Source of the DNA: Mikania micrantha
Lineage: Eukaryota; Streptophyta; Magnoliopsida; Asterales; Asteraceae
DNA length: 64,000 bases
NCBI GenBank assembly: GCA_009363875.1
Contig: CM018692.1
Coordinates: 4,613,862 to 4,677,861 of the forward strand
Direction: 5' to 3'
The position numbers and the translations under genes are program-made. Positions 1 to 12,300 of this stretch are shown here, piece by piece (the stretch's first letter is position 1; each line of letters opens with the position of its first letter). The notes below the pieces were generated by a model. It worked only from the letters and a program-made list of their open reading frames with translations, did not search any database and was not told where the DNA came from.

Positions 1-786
1 AACGTAGCAGAGATTGCAAGGAAGAAAACAACTTGCATATGTTAATAAGACAATAAAGTTAATTTAGGATTTGCATGGCTTATTAGCTTCATTCATTTTG
101 GTAATGCATGATGAAGAGTTGTTTATAGACCAGGTAAGTTCATTATAAAACAGAATCCCCGTAAGTTTTGGTAAACTGATATGTTCTTTAAACACCCTTT
201 TGGCATATTTTTTGTCATTTTTATTCATTTGTTCGGTTGATGAATGAATTTTTATGTTTTGATTGATAAATGAACATCTTTAGTGTTTATAGAACAATAA
301 AAAGGTTTTGGGGGTGATTTGAGGTTTATTTAAAAATTGTTGTTCTTAATTTCCGAATAAACTAAGATACAAATTTCTTTTCAATCTTGCCTTTGTATCA
401 ACATGCATCTATATTTGATGGGTTAAATAAAGAATCAATCATTCTATATACCTATCATCTAAGTCATAAACTAAGATACAACTCTACTCCATTGCTCGTG
501 GTATTTTTGATGATGTTTGTAGATATGGTTGTGATGCTATGTTCAAAAAATTGGGCAGTTATTTACTTTTGGAATTTACATGTGATATTTGATGGGTTTA
601 ATAGGAATCGATCATTCTATATACATATCATCTAAGTCATAAACACTTTGTTAAGAATGATGAATTCACATAATTGATCTTTTTTCTGTGTAGCTATTCT
701 CTGTCACATTGCAGCAGTAGGAATAGCAGATGAAACAATGCAAAAAAAAGTGTATTTGGTTGATATCAGGTAACCCTTCACACTCA
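1..786. other. AT-rich left edge with an internal duplicated segment
   Basis: No complete gene is visible. A segment of about 60 bases at 411-471 (beginning ATATTTGATGGGTT) recurs at 585-644 with few changes, an old local duplication. An exon-like piece at 694-769 is listed separately. The stretch ends where a Helitron begins at 787. Confidence 0.5.
694..769 (+). pseudogene. Exon-like fragment of an unrecognised gene
   Basis: A 76-base open segment is bounded by a pyrimidine-rich acceptor (TTTTTCTGTGTAG) and a donor (CAG followed by GTAACC). One frame is open throughout and would encode about 25 residues ending YLVDIR. No further exon could be followed up- or downstream, and the Helitron at 787 starts only 18 bases after the donor. 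It may be the 3' remnant of a gene lying left of the window, a captured fragment, or chance. I do not recognise a protein family. Confidence 0.22.
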
Positions 787-1357
787 TCTATACTTATAGA
801 ATAAAATAATAACATTCCGCCACTTGTCATTTTGTGGTTAAGCCACATGTCACATGTCATTAAATGATTGGACAAATTGTAATTGATGCCACTTGTTACG
901 ATTACATTAATCCTTAATATTTTAAAAATAAATTAAATTTAATAAATGTAATCAATTCAAACTTCCTAATTTAAAAATATGGTATTTATTTTCTTTAAAT
1001 ATTAATTAAAATTTAATCATATCCAACTTTTCAATTTTGATTAATAATTTTGAAATTAAAAAAAAAATCAAATTAAATTATCAAGATACTCAATATAAAA
1101 AATTTAAATTCTAATTAAAAAAAGAAAGAATAATGATGATAATTATATTTTATGAATGGTTTCAAATATGTTTGATTATTAAATCTATTATCATTCTGTA
1201 ATTAATATTTTTTTAATTAATTTCATTCTACAAATTAAAAAACAAAAGGTTATCACAAAAAAATAATTTTACAATTTTTATATCTTAATTGCTAATTCAT
1301 AATATTTAATATAATTTTACGATTCAACCCGTGTAATACACGGGGTCAATAAGCTAG
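787..1357 (+). mobile_element. Non-autonomous Helitron (571 bp)
   Basis: The element starts TCTATACTTATAG after a flanking A, and ends in a hairpin CCCGTGTAATACACGGG (1328-1344), nine bases, then CTAG followed by a flanking T. This is the Helitron signature: 5' TC, 3' hairpin plus CTRR, insertion between A and T. The CACTTGTCA word about 40 bases in is shared with the other Helitrons of this window. It has no coding capacity and is moved in trans if at all. Confidence 0.82.
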
Positions 1358-1655
1358 TTATTATTATATAGTAATAACATTGTTTTATGTTTACAACATA
1401 AAATTTCATTCTAAGTTCATATGTAGATTAGTAAATTCTTTAAATTGTTTCATGAATTTAAAAAAAGTTTTTTATGCAACCGATTAGCTTAAATCGACAC
1501 TTGATTCACAAAATTATTGATGTTTATGAAGATTGATTGATGAATAATAAAGGAGTTGCAAATAAATAAAAACATAAATGTTTGAGGTAAGTTTATATAG
1601 GAGATTTGGTTTCATTTTATAAACTTTTGAGGATGTTATTTTTTTACGAGGTTTC

Positions 1656-1686
1656 ACGCGCCGCAACGCGCGCGAGCATAAACCTA
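1656..1686 (+). mobile_element. Helitron 3' terminus of a second family
   Basis: A GC-rich hairpin (CGCGC, loop CGCAAC, GCGCG) is followed by a short spacer and CTAG then T. It resembles the terminus at 56717-56747 more than the CCCGTGTAATACACGGG group. The matching 5' TC end was not identified, so the element length is unknown and the Helitron at 787-1357 may be nested in it. Confidence 0.6.
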
Positions 1687-1689
1687 GTT

Positions 1690-1875
1690 AACATTAAATA
1701 GGATGCAGATTTAATAAATATAATTGAATAAGTGATAAATATAAAAATGACAAGTGTTAAAAATTAGTGATTAATGGCAAATGAACATAAGAGTGACAGG
1801 TGTCAAAAATTAATAATAAAGGAATATGAGAGTGACATATGATAAATTTGTTATTTTTTATTATATAAGTATAAA
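1690..1875 (-). mobile_element. Truncated Helitron 5' end
   Basis: Read on the minus strand from 1875, the sequence TTTATACTTATATAATAAAA and a downstream CATATGTCAC match the 5' ends of the complete Helitrons at 787 and 34714, except that the first bases are TT instead of TC. No hairpin or CTAG terminus was found for it, so it is a probable decayed fragment. Confidence 0.35.
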
Positions 1876-2181
1876 TTTATCTCTTTTCCATTTGTACAAT
1901 CAAACTACATATACTTTTTCGCTTCTATACACCATCAACCCAATCCAACCTATCATTAAATAAACTAGTTATTAATTACGGACGATTTCCCACCTTCTCA
2001 ACCACCGAATTTAATTTGGATAATTAATCGGTTTAAACGGGAGTAAATGTTATTCAACAACCAGTATTGGAATACGGAACAGCTAATAAGTTTAGATATC
2101 AACTTTTTATAAGTTATATATATGTAACAAAAGCATGCATGAATATTCACATTCAACAAAAAAATATAGAGAAAAAGAAAA

Positions 2182-2523
2182 ATGGCATCTTCGTCTTCAA
2201 GTTACAAGTTTGCAAAGGACGAGAAAGTAATGAAGATTCTGGAGAAAAACACCGAAAAAGAGAAGAAAACTGATAGGGGAATGCGTAATTCATTTGGTAT
2301 GTTGAATGGGTTAGTAATTTCTGATATCCGGTCCAACATTGCAACCCTTAGTGAGTTTGTGGATGATCAGTTGACTAAAGGCGATGGTTTGGCACAAGAC
2401 TATCTGATCAACCAAATAATGATGAACGAAGAAATCCATGGTGTTGTCAAGAAGCTGGTAGACGGCACCATTGACAAGACCAAGAAGAGGAAGGAGGGGG
2501 TGGAAGAGATTAAGAAGTTTTAG
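2182..2523 (+). CDS. Small orphan protein, 113 aa
   Basis: I do not recognise this protein. The reading frame starts in a good plant context (AAAAATGGCA) after an A-rich leader, about 60 bases downstream of a TATATATA stretch, and ends in TAG. The product starts with a serine run, has a lysine/glutamate-rich segment at about residues 12-33, a more hydrophobic middle, and a charged lysine-rich tail. It looks soluble and helical, with no signal peptide or membrane segment. Base composition and codon use look coding-like against the AT-rich surroundings. It lies between decayed Helitrons and the Ulp1 locus. It could be a lineage-specific gene or a remnant of a larger one; AATATAAATA words downstream could serve for polyadenylation. 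Confidence 0.5.
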   Translation: MASSSSSYKFAKDEKVMKILEKNTEKEKKTDRGMRNSFGMLNGLVISDIRSNIATLSEFVDDQLTKGDGLAQDYLINQIMMNEEIHGVVKKLVDGTIDKTKKRKEGVEEIKKF

Positions 2524-3280
2524 GTGGTGGTGGTGGTGGTGTTTTTTGTGTTTTTTTGGGTGATTGTGGGTTGTGAAAGATGTTTTTTGATGATATGATG
2601 TTAAATATAAATATGTATATATAAAAATTTTGATTTTGATGTGTTTTAATCTGGTATTTCATTTTTATTGTTTGGTTATATTAACATGCATGGAAAAGAT
2701 TTGTATATATAATGATAAGATGCTAGCAAAATATAAAAAATGATGAATATAAATAACAAAATAACTAAATTCATAGGATTGGATAAGTAATTAGTACGTG
2801 AATACATTTCATAAGTATTTTCTTTGCCTACTCTTTATCATATTTGTAATGGTTTTTGGCCATTTCTTCTTCTTTTCATCCATTTCATCATGCTTTCTGG
2901 ATAGTGCAAGTATATCTTCTTTCAAGAAGTTGACATTTGACATAAGGATCTTACAAAGATATTTGAATCTTAGTTGGTTTAGTTGTTTATTCTGTCCTTC
3001 AGAATCATTCAAAAATCCAGAATTCCATTTCTTGGGTCCTCCACCCATGTAAGTCTCCATATGTCTCATACAAAATATACCACAATCTACTCCATTTTTT
3101 GTTGTTTTCCATGGAAGGTCTATAGATTGTGGAGTCTGGTTACTGATTTTGAGTGCGCTTGAATGATCCTTTGATAACAGATAGTTTGTCAAAACATCTT
3201 TCTGCATAAATAAGTAAACAATAAGATATTCATAAGGTTAAGTACGTAATATACTTGAACATAGTACGTAATAATTAAAT

Positions 3281-3567
3281 GGGTACGTAATTAACAGTAA
3301 GTAATTTGTAATATGATTTATACGTATTACGTAATTCATAACTAAAAATAATGCATTTTACAATTAAAACGTAATTGTTAAACTAACCATTATGTAAATG
3401 CGTAATTTTTTAAATAGTAGTACGTAATTTATAATTAGTTTGTATGGTACGTAATTAACAGTAAGTAATTTGTAATATGAATGATAAGTAATATAATGCA
3501 TGGAATCTATATTTGCTAAGTATGTAATTCATAACTAAAACGTAATTGTTTTTACTAACCATTATGT
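3281..3567. repeat. Tandem duplication carrying a splice donor
   Basis: Two copies, about 3281-3402 and 3447-3567, share GTACGTAATTAACAGTAAGT, then CATAACTAAAA, ACGTAATTGTT and finally CTAACCATTATGTAA. Read on the minus strand, the last word is the donor ATG/GTTAGT of the Ulp1 protease exon. The intron therefore holds a second copy of its own 5' splice site. The word ACGTAAT recurs many times here and at 4840-4990. Confidence 0.7.
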
Positions 3568-5099
3568 AAGGAATGTAAGAGTATCTATCCCCTGATTGAT
3601 TGGCAGTCTCCATGTTATCAATGATAACCACTGATGGATTTTTCAAATCAAAAACCATCAAGAAAACATGTTCGCTTTTTATAATGGGGATGAAAATCAA
3701 ATCAACTTTGTTGATGTTATTGATGTTGTAATTTGTCAACAGCACATCAATACTTGATTGAAAAACTACCATCCTTGATTTATCAGGGATTCCTCTCTCA
3801 AGCATAGGCAAGGGCTGAAATTTTTGAAGAGAATGTTAGGAAAAAAAACAAAAGAAAAAACAGATAATAAAAAGCGTAAATTTTAAAACCTAGATAGGAT
3901 AGCAGTTTTAGTTTCACTTACTACTATGTTTGGAGTTAAAAAAAAACCTCAATGGAGATCCAGGTCCACGATGTTTTTTATATGCATTAAGTGTATGCAT
4001 CCATGATTCCAAAACACCAATATGTACATAAATGCCAGGGAATAGGCTCTCAAATATGACCTTGTAGAATTCAGTTTCACTTTGTGTCATGAACACAAGT
4101 GTGCTATGTTTAAACAAAAAAACGTATAAATAAACAATAAGGGGATTTTTTATAAGTTTTACAAATAAGATAAAACATATAATCACTTACTGTGGATCAT
4201 TTTTGGGGTCAAACATATATCTTGATAATACAGTTTCTTCTTTTGTTAGTTTGCTACCCAAAACTACTGAACGTTCAACAAAGGGTGATCTTAAGGATTC
4301 ATTAACAAATTTTTCCCTTGGGTGTCGTTTGTATGTGTGTTTAATAGGGAAGGCTGGAGTTTGGTTGGTATCATCTTTCTCAAGGGGATCACTTTGTTGA
4401 TCTTTATTTTCAATGCTGACAGGCTGCAAAAATGGGATGGTTGCGATCACGGTGTCTATATTTGCAGCCAAATCAACATTGGGGTCTATCTTTACAGCCA
4501 AATCAACATTTTCAGATACAGGGTGGACTGTTTTAGAGATAGATCTTGATATTTCAACCTGTTGACATGCTTGGACCATCTCTTGCACAAACGTTGGAGT
4601 AACATCATCAAGATGGTATTCCTGTGGAATATGATCTGATCCTAGATTTCCAACTGATGCAAGTGTTGAGATAACATTAATTGTATCATCCCATTTTTTT
4701 TTCATATTTGTCATCTCCTCATTATTTGCAACTTTAGATGATTTCTCTGTGAAAAAAGAATGAATTTCTTTGCCCAAACTTTCAAAAGCTGAGATCTTTT
4801 GGTTGATTATTTTTATATTTTCCTGGAATGATAAATACAGTACGTAATTATTAGTATATAGAACGTAATTATATGAACATAATATGTAAGTATATGATTA
4901 GGACGTAATTACTATTAATTTTTATGTCATAACATACAGAGTATATAGGTTATGATTGGGACATAATTAACTTAATTTAGAACGTAATATTAACATTTTT
5001 GTTAGTCAAGATTTTTACTTACAGAATATGATGTTGTGATGGGAACATTTGGTGAAGGTTGTTGAACATAAACCTCATCCTGGGATATACCAATAGAGA

Positions 5100-5290
5100 G
5101 TGGTAAGGGGGAGTTACAACCAACCACATCAACATCTTCATCAACAGCATAATCATTTGTATGACCATCTTCATCACCATCAACATCATGATGAACATCA
5201 CCATCAGCTTCATCACCATCACCTTCATCACCATCACCTTCATCATCACCATCAGCTTCATCACCATCAGCAGAACTTTCAATAACAGCA
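5100..5290 (-). repeat. Coding minisatellite (Asp/Gly/Glu-rich)
   Basis: Near-tandem 12-15-base units of GATGGTGATGAA type, read on the minus strand, encode a DGDEADGD-like acidic repeat in the linker of the Ulp1-type gene. On the plus strand the same DNA reads as an open frame of histidines, which is a shadow. Confidence 0.75.
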
Positions 5291-6272
5291 TGCACATCAT
5301 CTTCAGATGCATCTTCATCATCACCATCTTTCTCATAGTCTGTGAATGGACCATTTTCAAAGAGATGAGTATCAAGCTCTATGAGAAACTTATTTGTAAT
5401 GTTTGTAATTGTTGGAATTGGTGGTGGTGTTTCAATATATCGTTTACGCTTTTGATGAACGTATAGAAGCTGTAAATAGTTAAACATGAGTTGTAAATTT
5501 AAAATTTACATACAACAAATACTAATAATACAAAATATATAATTGATATTTGTAAAGTATCACGTACTGCAAGGAAAAGCAGAGGCCCATTGAAAGTTTC
5601 TTCATTATTCCACTCCTGTTTTGTCCTCTTAACACAAGTAATCAAATAATCACACCAGTTGATTTTAGGAATGTCTGATTCACTTGTTATAGAATTCAAA
5701 AATCTTTGGTTTACTGTGGTGCTCTTAGTTGTCCAGCCTAGCACTGTGTTGTAGACAACTAGCCAATTAAGCTTGAACAGATAATCCCCGTTATCTCCTT
5801 TCTTCATTTGGTCCAAAACATCTTTCACTGTTATTCTTGATTTCCCACCATATTGCTCCTTCCAGGTTTTTAAAGTATCTGATGACCCAATCCGTGGTTT
5901 GTTTTTCTCATTAACTGTTATTTTCCCAAGAGGCACCCCCCAAAATATATTTAACAGTAACAGATGTTACTTTGATAATATGATTACCAGCATTCAACTC
6001 ATTTCTTTCACAGTCATAATTTGAAACTAACCAGTGTGCAAGTCTTGTTGGTATTGTATCAACAGCAATTGACAAGAATGGCTTGAAACCCATGTGAATA
6101 ATAGCCTTTTTTGTTGTTTTGATAAACCGTTGACACTGTGTTTTAGGTTAACAACACCTACCATGCCTTTCAATTTTTTATCCATATAATCAACAAATGG
6201 TGGACGTATATCTTCATTTGTTTGATCAACTGTTTTGGATGTTTGTTTTTGACGTTTTGGTGGACGAACGAA

Positions 6273-6300
6273 GTCATCATCATCATCATCATCATCATCA
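6273..6300 (-). repeat. (ATC)n microsatellite encoding poly-Asp
   Basis: About nine trinucleotide repeats encode a run of aspartates near the amino terminus of the Ulp1-type reading frame. Confidence 0.8.
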
Positions 6301-6362
6301 GAAGTATCATAACTTTGGATAGATATTGGAGTCATGTTATCTAAGGAATTGTAAAACAACAT

Positions 6363-7320
6363 ATATTTACAGACTGAAACATAATTATCACGGACTAAAT
6401 ATTTACATGTTTAATAAAGACCGAAAAATATAATCAGACATGTATAATATTTACGGACTAAATAAGAAAACACAAATACTCATTGAGTAGTCATTTACAA
6501 CTAAATACAATAATTACGTACTACATGTAATTTTTACGGACTGATAAGAAAAAGCACACATACGGGTTACAAATTACAGATTACAATAGGTTACAAATTA
6601 CGGATTACAATTAGCATTCACAAATTACGGGTTACAAATACTCATTGATAATAATCGAATAACATTTAAATTTATAGAATTACAATTAATTAAATAGGAA
6701 GCAAAATTACGAACCATTAAAAGGATTACCCCAAAATCAAAAAATTACAGACCAGACAAACTACATGCAAACCTTTCTTCCTCCTCGCAGCGCGCCTATC
6801 GTTATTAGTCTTTGATCTTCGTTCGCTTAAGACTCTTGAAGTATCTGTGTTAGCAGCAATCGAAATGCTCCCTATTTCGCCATCGAAGAACACAAAAAGA
6901 GCGTGATTACATTATAAAAAAACTATATTTTAAACAAATACTTATAAAAAAACGAAAGATTGAAGGAAAAAACATGCTTACGCTTTGTACTGATGTTAGT
7001 CGTCTTCTCCATTGTTATTCGAAATCGAATATCGTTTCAGTTACTAAGAAATTCAAAATCGAAGAGTAGCGTTAATTATGGGATGATTTTGTTAATTTCC
7101 CTTGTTTTTAGGATTAGGTTACTTATTTGAAAAAAGAAATTTACGTTTTTAACAATCCGGACTCTTTGAAACAAATAAACAATACAGTTAATTACAATAA
7201 TGTCACCGCGTTAATCCTGTCCATTAAAAAAGCCGGATCAACGGTTATAGTTCCTTCTTACGCTTTGTACGTTCCAGACCCTATGTACAATAACCGCCCC
7301 CTATATATATATATATATAA
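6363..7320. other. 5' flank of the Ulp1 locus, no gene seen
   Basis: The first 370 bases are rich in short words such as AATTACGG, TTTACGGACT and ATTACAAATTACGG, related to the ACGTAAT words in the introns of the adjacent locus. From about 6770 to 7070 the sequence is less AT-rich and could hold untranslated leader exons of that gene. A (TA)n run at 7301-7320 ends where a Helitron begins. Confidence 0.45.
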
Positions 7321-8113
7321 CTAGGTTAAAATCCTGTGTATTACACGGGTTGAAAAAAATAATATGTTATATATACATATCTATTGACAAAAAGTTATGT
7401 AATTAAAAAGTACGCACATTGCAAAATTTTACTAAACTCGTTATTACATAGGTTGAATAAAATATAATATAATTTGTTAATTCATAAAGTCATCAAAATA
7501 TGTTTAAATTATTTGATGTAATAATTATAAATTATGTTTTTATTTTTAAATTTTTTTCAACAATGTTTTAATATTTTTATGTAATGTAATTCATAAAAAA
7601 TTTAATTAAAGTATATTTATTCTGCTTGTAACACACTTAAATTAACTTTAACTAAAACTCATATTAATAAATATAACTTGGATTTCTAAAAATTGCTTAC
7701 TTTTTACATTTCAATACAATATATTTTTATCATTAAATCCAATCATGTTAAATGTTTAAAAAATTTTATTGGCAATTATAAGAAACAATTAGTAACATTA
7801 TTGTTTTTTTTTTTGTAAATATTTTAAGAAATATCATTTGAATTCGATTGTATTTAGAGAACTAAATAAAAGTTAAATAAAAATAAGTTTACTTAAAAAC
7901 TTCATAAATAATTTCATTCTTAATGTAATTAATTCATAATATATTAATTATTATACATATTATAATTCATTATCCTTAAATCATAATTCCTAACTACATA
8001 ATAAATAGACAATTAAATAGGAGAGAGAAGCGGGAAAAACCAAAATATAGCTGGTCTAGAATTGTGACAAGTGTCCACAATTATTTTTATTTATTAGTAT
8101 ATATAAATATAGA
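7321..8113 (-). mobile_element. Non-autonomous Helitron (793 bp)
   Basis: Read on the minus strand it begins TCTATATTTATATATACTAA at 8113 and ends in the hairpin CCCGTGTAATACACAGG (7349-7333, one stem mismatch), a short spacer and CTAG, followed by T. The ends and the ACACTTGTCAC word near the 5' end match the Helitrons at 787, 32284 and 34714. There is no coding sequence. Confidence 0.8.
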
Positions 8114-8732
8114 TATGTGGGACAAGCTATTAAAAAAATATGTGAGACCCATTTTACTATTCCCCTCCATCTCATTTAATAATATATATAATACGATTTA
8201 TTAACTTTTTAATATCAAAAACAAATGTTTTATTTTTAAAGATAAAATTTATTAATTTAAATATAAAAATAAGTTATAATTAGTTTAGCATTTCAACTAC
8301 ACTTAAATATAAAAAGATTGTATTCGGCACATGTCACGTCTCGAATTCTCCAAGATCTCTAATATAAATAAATATTGAATCACAAAAAAAATATATATTT
8401 AACTCTAAAACACCCCTTAAATTTTGTTTTCACATACCCCGTTTTAACTTGATACATTTTTTCCCGATTATCAAATAAAAAATTGACCACAAACTTAACT
8501 TGAATATCTAAACATATTATAACCGACATCATTTTACTAGAGAGGTTGTCAATTCAATGTAAAATCTGTAGACATCATTAAACCAGATTGCAAATACATG
8601 TCACAATGCTTACACATTTAAAAAGATGCAAAAATAAGACATAAAAAATGCGTCGTGTGGGGAGAAAACCAATTTGTTATAAAACTACACTAAATGCTTA
8701 GAATATCCCATGTAATAAAAAAGAAGAAATGT
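8114..8732. other. AT-rich intergenic stretch, nothing recognised
   Basis: No open frame of note, no clear terminal repeats. It is the pre-insertion flank of the copia element that follows. Confidence 0.5.
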
Positions 8733-8737
8733 GTTTG

Positions 8738-9080
8738 TGTTATAATTTTAATAACAATTAACACAAGAGTAGTGCTAATATTTAAGAACTTTATAAAGAA
8801 AGAAAGAGGAAGAAGTAGAGAATTGTATAACTTATGAAAGTGTATACAAGAGGTGTATCTTTTCATCTAACTTAGGAGGTATTTATACTACAAAATCCAC
8901 ATTTATTTACTAGACAAGATTAACTATTTACTTGACAAGATTAACTATTTGGAGCATGGTAGATTATCTATAAGTTTGACAAAGTGTGCATGCATTTGTT
9001 GACAAAGTGTGCATCCACTAGCTAAGTCAAAGTTCTCTTGGTAAGATTAAATCATGTGGTAAATTACTAGCTTCATAACA
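8738..9080 (-). repeat. copia 3' LTR (343 bp)
   Basis: On the plus strand it runs TGTTATAA to TCATAACA, so it has TG...CA ends. It carries an extra 23 bases near 8990-9015, made by a local duplication of the GACAAAGTGTGCAT word, that the other LTR lacks. Confidence 0.93.
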
Positions 9081-9092
9081 CTCCCCCTTGGA
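9081..9092 (-). other. copia polypurine tract
   Basis: Read on the minus strand, CAAGGGGGAG directly precedes the 3' LTR. It is the expected plus-strand DNA synthesis primer. Confidence 0.7.
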
Positions 9093-9349
9093 TGACTCTT
9101 TATAAATTTTGGGAGCTTGAAGTACTGCCTCATTAAAAACCTTGCTAAAGGAAAACTCAGTGGGAAAAAACCTTAGCTAAGGAAAAAAGAGTGCAGTATG
9201 TGAGTAGCTCCCCCTTAAGTTGTAATATGTAACTTGTTACATTCTCTGTACATGGCACATGTCAATGTCATGAACGTGTTTTCTGAAAGTTGCAGTAGGA
9301 AGTGCTTTTGTGAAAAGATCAGTTGAATTGTTACTGGACTGGACATATC

Positions 9350-12300
9350 TCATATCAACCTGATTGTCTTTGATAAGTCCCTGGTATATGAAAAGAACCT
9401 TGGTGGTATATGTTTTGTTCTGTCACTTTTGATATACCCTTCTTTCATCTGCGAGACACAAGCTGCGTTATCTTCGTACATAGGAGTTGGATTTTGGTCT
9501 TTCTCTAGTCCACAAGAAGTCAATATGTGTTGTGACATAGATCTTAGCCATACACATTCTCTTGATGCTTCATGGAGTGCAATGACTTCAGCATGATTCG
9601 AGGATGTTGCAACAAGTGTTTGTTTCTGAGAACGCCATGAAATTGCGGTTCCTCCATTTATAAAGACATATCCAGTTTGTGACTTTGCTTTATGAGGATC
9701 AGATAAATAACCTGCATCTGCATAACCAACTAACCCTTCTTTCGAATTGTTAGGATAAAATAAGCCTAAATCAATTGTACCTCGAAGGTATCGAAAAATA
9801 TGTTTGATCCAATTCCAGTGTCTTTTTGTAGGAGCTGAACTAAATCTTGCTAACAAATTAACTGCAAAAGAAATGTCAGGCCTTGTACAATTGGTAAGAT
9901 ACATAAGAGCTCCAATTGCACTGAGGTATGGTATCTCAGGACCAAGAACCTATTCATTATCTTCACAAGGACGAAATGGATCATTGTCAACGTTGAGTGA
10001 TCTCACAACCATTGGGGTGCTTAATGGATTTGCCTTGTCCATATTGAATCGTTTCAAGAGCTTTTCAGTATAAGTCGATTGATGGATAAGTATTCCATTA
10101 TTCAAATGCTCAATCTGTAAACCAAGACAATATTTGGTTTTTCCAAGGTCTTTCATTTCGAATTCTTTCTTTAAAAGAACGATTGCCTCATGGATTTCTT
10201 TATGTGTCCCAATTATATTTATATCATCAACGTATACATCTATGATCACATATCCTGATGTTGTTTTCCTAATAAAGAGCATGGACAAATGAGATTATTT
10301 GTATAACCTTGACTTATCAAATATTCACTCAAGCGATTGTACCACATCCTTCCAGATTGTTTCAAACCATATAACGATCTTTGTAATTTGATTAATGCAT
10401 CAGGGATTTTGAATCCTTCAGGAACTTTCATATAGATGTCACTATCAAGTGATCCATATAGGTAAGCTGTAACGACATCCATAAGATGCATTTCTAAATT
10501 TTTAGAGACTGTTAAGCTGATTAAATACCTAAAAGTTATTGCATCCATAACGGGAGAATATGTTTCATCATAGTCAATCCCCGGTCTTTGTGAAAAACCT
10601 TGAGCGACGAGTCTAGCTTTATATCTAATAACTTCATTATTCTCGTTTCTTTTCCGTACAAAAACCCATTTGTACCCTACTGGCTTAACAACTTTCGTTG
10701 TTATAACAATAGGACCAAAAACCTTTCGTTTGTTTAATGAATCTAACTCAGCTTGCATAGCATCTTTCCATTTATCCCAGTCATGTCTATTTTGACAATC
10801 ACTAATAGACTTTGGTTCGGGAGTATCATCTCCATTCATAATATCACATGCTATTGAATAAGAAAATATATCATCAATATTTTCCATTTTATCTCGGTTC
10901 CATATAATATGTGTGTGACCATAGTTGATTGAAATATCTTTGTTGGTATCATCGACACCCTCTTCATGAGGAAGTTCGGTATTTATTGTTTCATTAATAA
11001 CATTCTTTGTATGATCAACTTCCTTTTCGGAACCTTTTTCTTTTTCGAGGATTTTTATCCTTTGAACCGACTGGTCTTCCACGTTTCAAACGTTTCTGAG
11101 ATTCATGAGCCATATTAATATTCATTTGGTTATTTGGAATCTCAATATGAGCTGGAGCATTAGCAGCTGGTATGTGAGATTTAGTGACTCCATTTGTATC
11201 AGTAAATGCATCAGGCAATTGATTTGCAATTTCTTGTATATGTACTATCTTTTGTACTTCCGTTTCACATTGTTTTGTCCTTGGATCAAGATAGGACAGT
11301 GACGGGACACACCATGATACATTGGTTTCTTGTTTCTTATTTTCTCCCCCTAATGCTGGGAAAATTGCCTCGTTAAAGTGGCAATCAGCAAAACGTGCTG
11401 TAAAGACATCACCTGTTAAAGGTTCAAGATATCTTATTATTGAAGGTGTTACACACCCGACATATATTCCCAGTCTTCTTTGAGGACCCATTTTTTGTGC
11501 GTTGGGGTGGTGCGATAGGGACATATACTGCACACCCGAAAGTTCTAAGGTGGGAAATGTCTGGTTCATGTCCCGAAACAAGTTGCAAGGGAGAGTATTT
11601 GTGATTTGCACTTGGCCTTACACGGATTAAAGATCCAGCATGCAATATTGCATGACCCCAAACTGATACAGGGAGTTTTGTTTTCATCATCAATGGTCTA
11701 GCTATTAATTGTAGTCGTTTGATTAACGATTCTGCTAAACCATTTTGTGTATGTACATGAGCAACAGGGTGTTCGACGACAATTCCCACAGACATGCAAT
11801 AATCATTAAAAGCTTGTGATGAGAATTCACCAGCATTATCAAGTCTCACCCTTTTAATAATATAATCAGGGAAATGTGCTCGTAATTTAATAATTTGTGC
11901 AAGAAACTTGGCAAAAGCAACATTACGAGTTGATAATAAAGAGATATGAGACCATCTGCTTGATGCGTCTATTAGAACCATAAAGTATCTAAATGGTCCA
12001 CATGGTGGATGAATTGGTCCACAAATATCTCCTTGAATCCTTTCGAGGAACATAGGTGATTCATTTTCTACTTTCACCATTGAAGGCCTCGTAATTAATT
12101 TCCCAATTGAACAAGATGTACACATATGAATTTTATCTGACTGTGGGATCTTTTGATGTTTCAATGAGTGCCCATGAGTGTTTTCAATTATTCTTTTCAT
12201 CATTGTATATCCTGGATGACATAATCTGTCATGCCATAAATTGAATGTCTCAAAATCACAGACATTTTCCTTGACTGCCATATGTGCTTGAGGCACATTA

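Larger units (their letters stand above)
2809..6362 (-). pseudogene. Decayed Ulp1 protease / plant-mobile-domain gene, transposon-associated type
   Basis: Pieces of one multi-exon gene run right to left. An Asp-rich leader (6362 inward) precedes a segment typical of plant-mobile-domain/DUF1985 proteins (GFKPF, IPTRLAHWLV, near 6030-6093), which continues at 5936-5540. Then come an Asp/Glu-rich linker (5480-5010), a basic linker (4777-4187), a short exon near 3950-4120 and a C48/Ulp1 cysteine protease domain. The catalytic His (SEHVFLMVFDL) and Asp (VVIIDN) are in the exon 3560-3815, and the Cys (NGVDCGIFCMRH) is in the exon 2809-3201, so the triad is present. Splice sites fit well at 3815, 3560 and 3201. 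The frame breaks between 6130 and 6110 and again at the C-run 5936-5941. Such Ulp1 genes would cleave SUMO-like conjugates and often ride in Mutator or CACTA elements; I saw no terminal inverted repeats. Confidence 0.65.

Noticed and set aside
2798..3052. Plus-strand open frame of 84 residues
   Set aside because: It is antisense to the Ulp1 Cys-containing exon.
5100..5285. Open frame of a histidine-rich 61-residue protein
   Set aside because: It is the antisense reading of the Asp/Glu minisatellite of the Ulp1-type gene.
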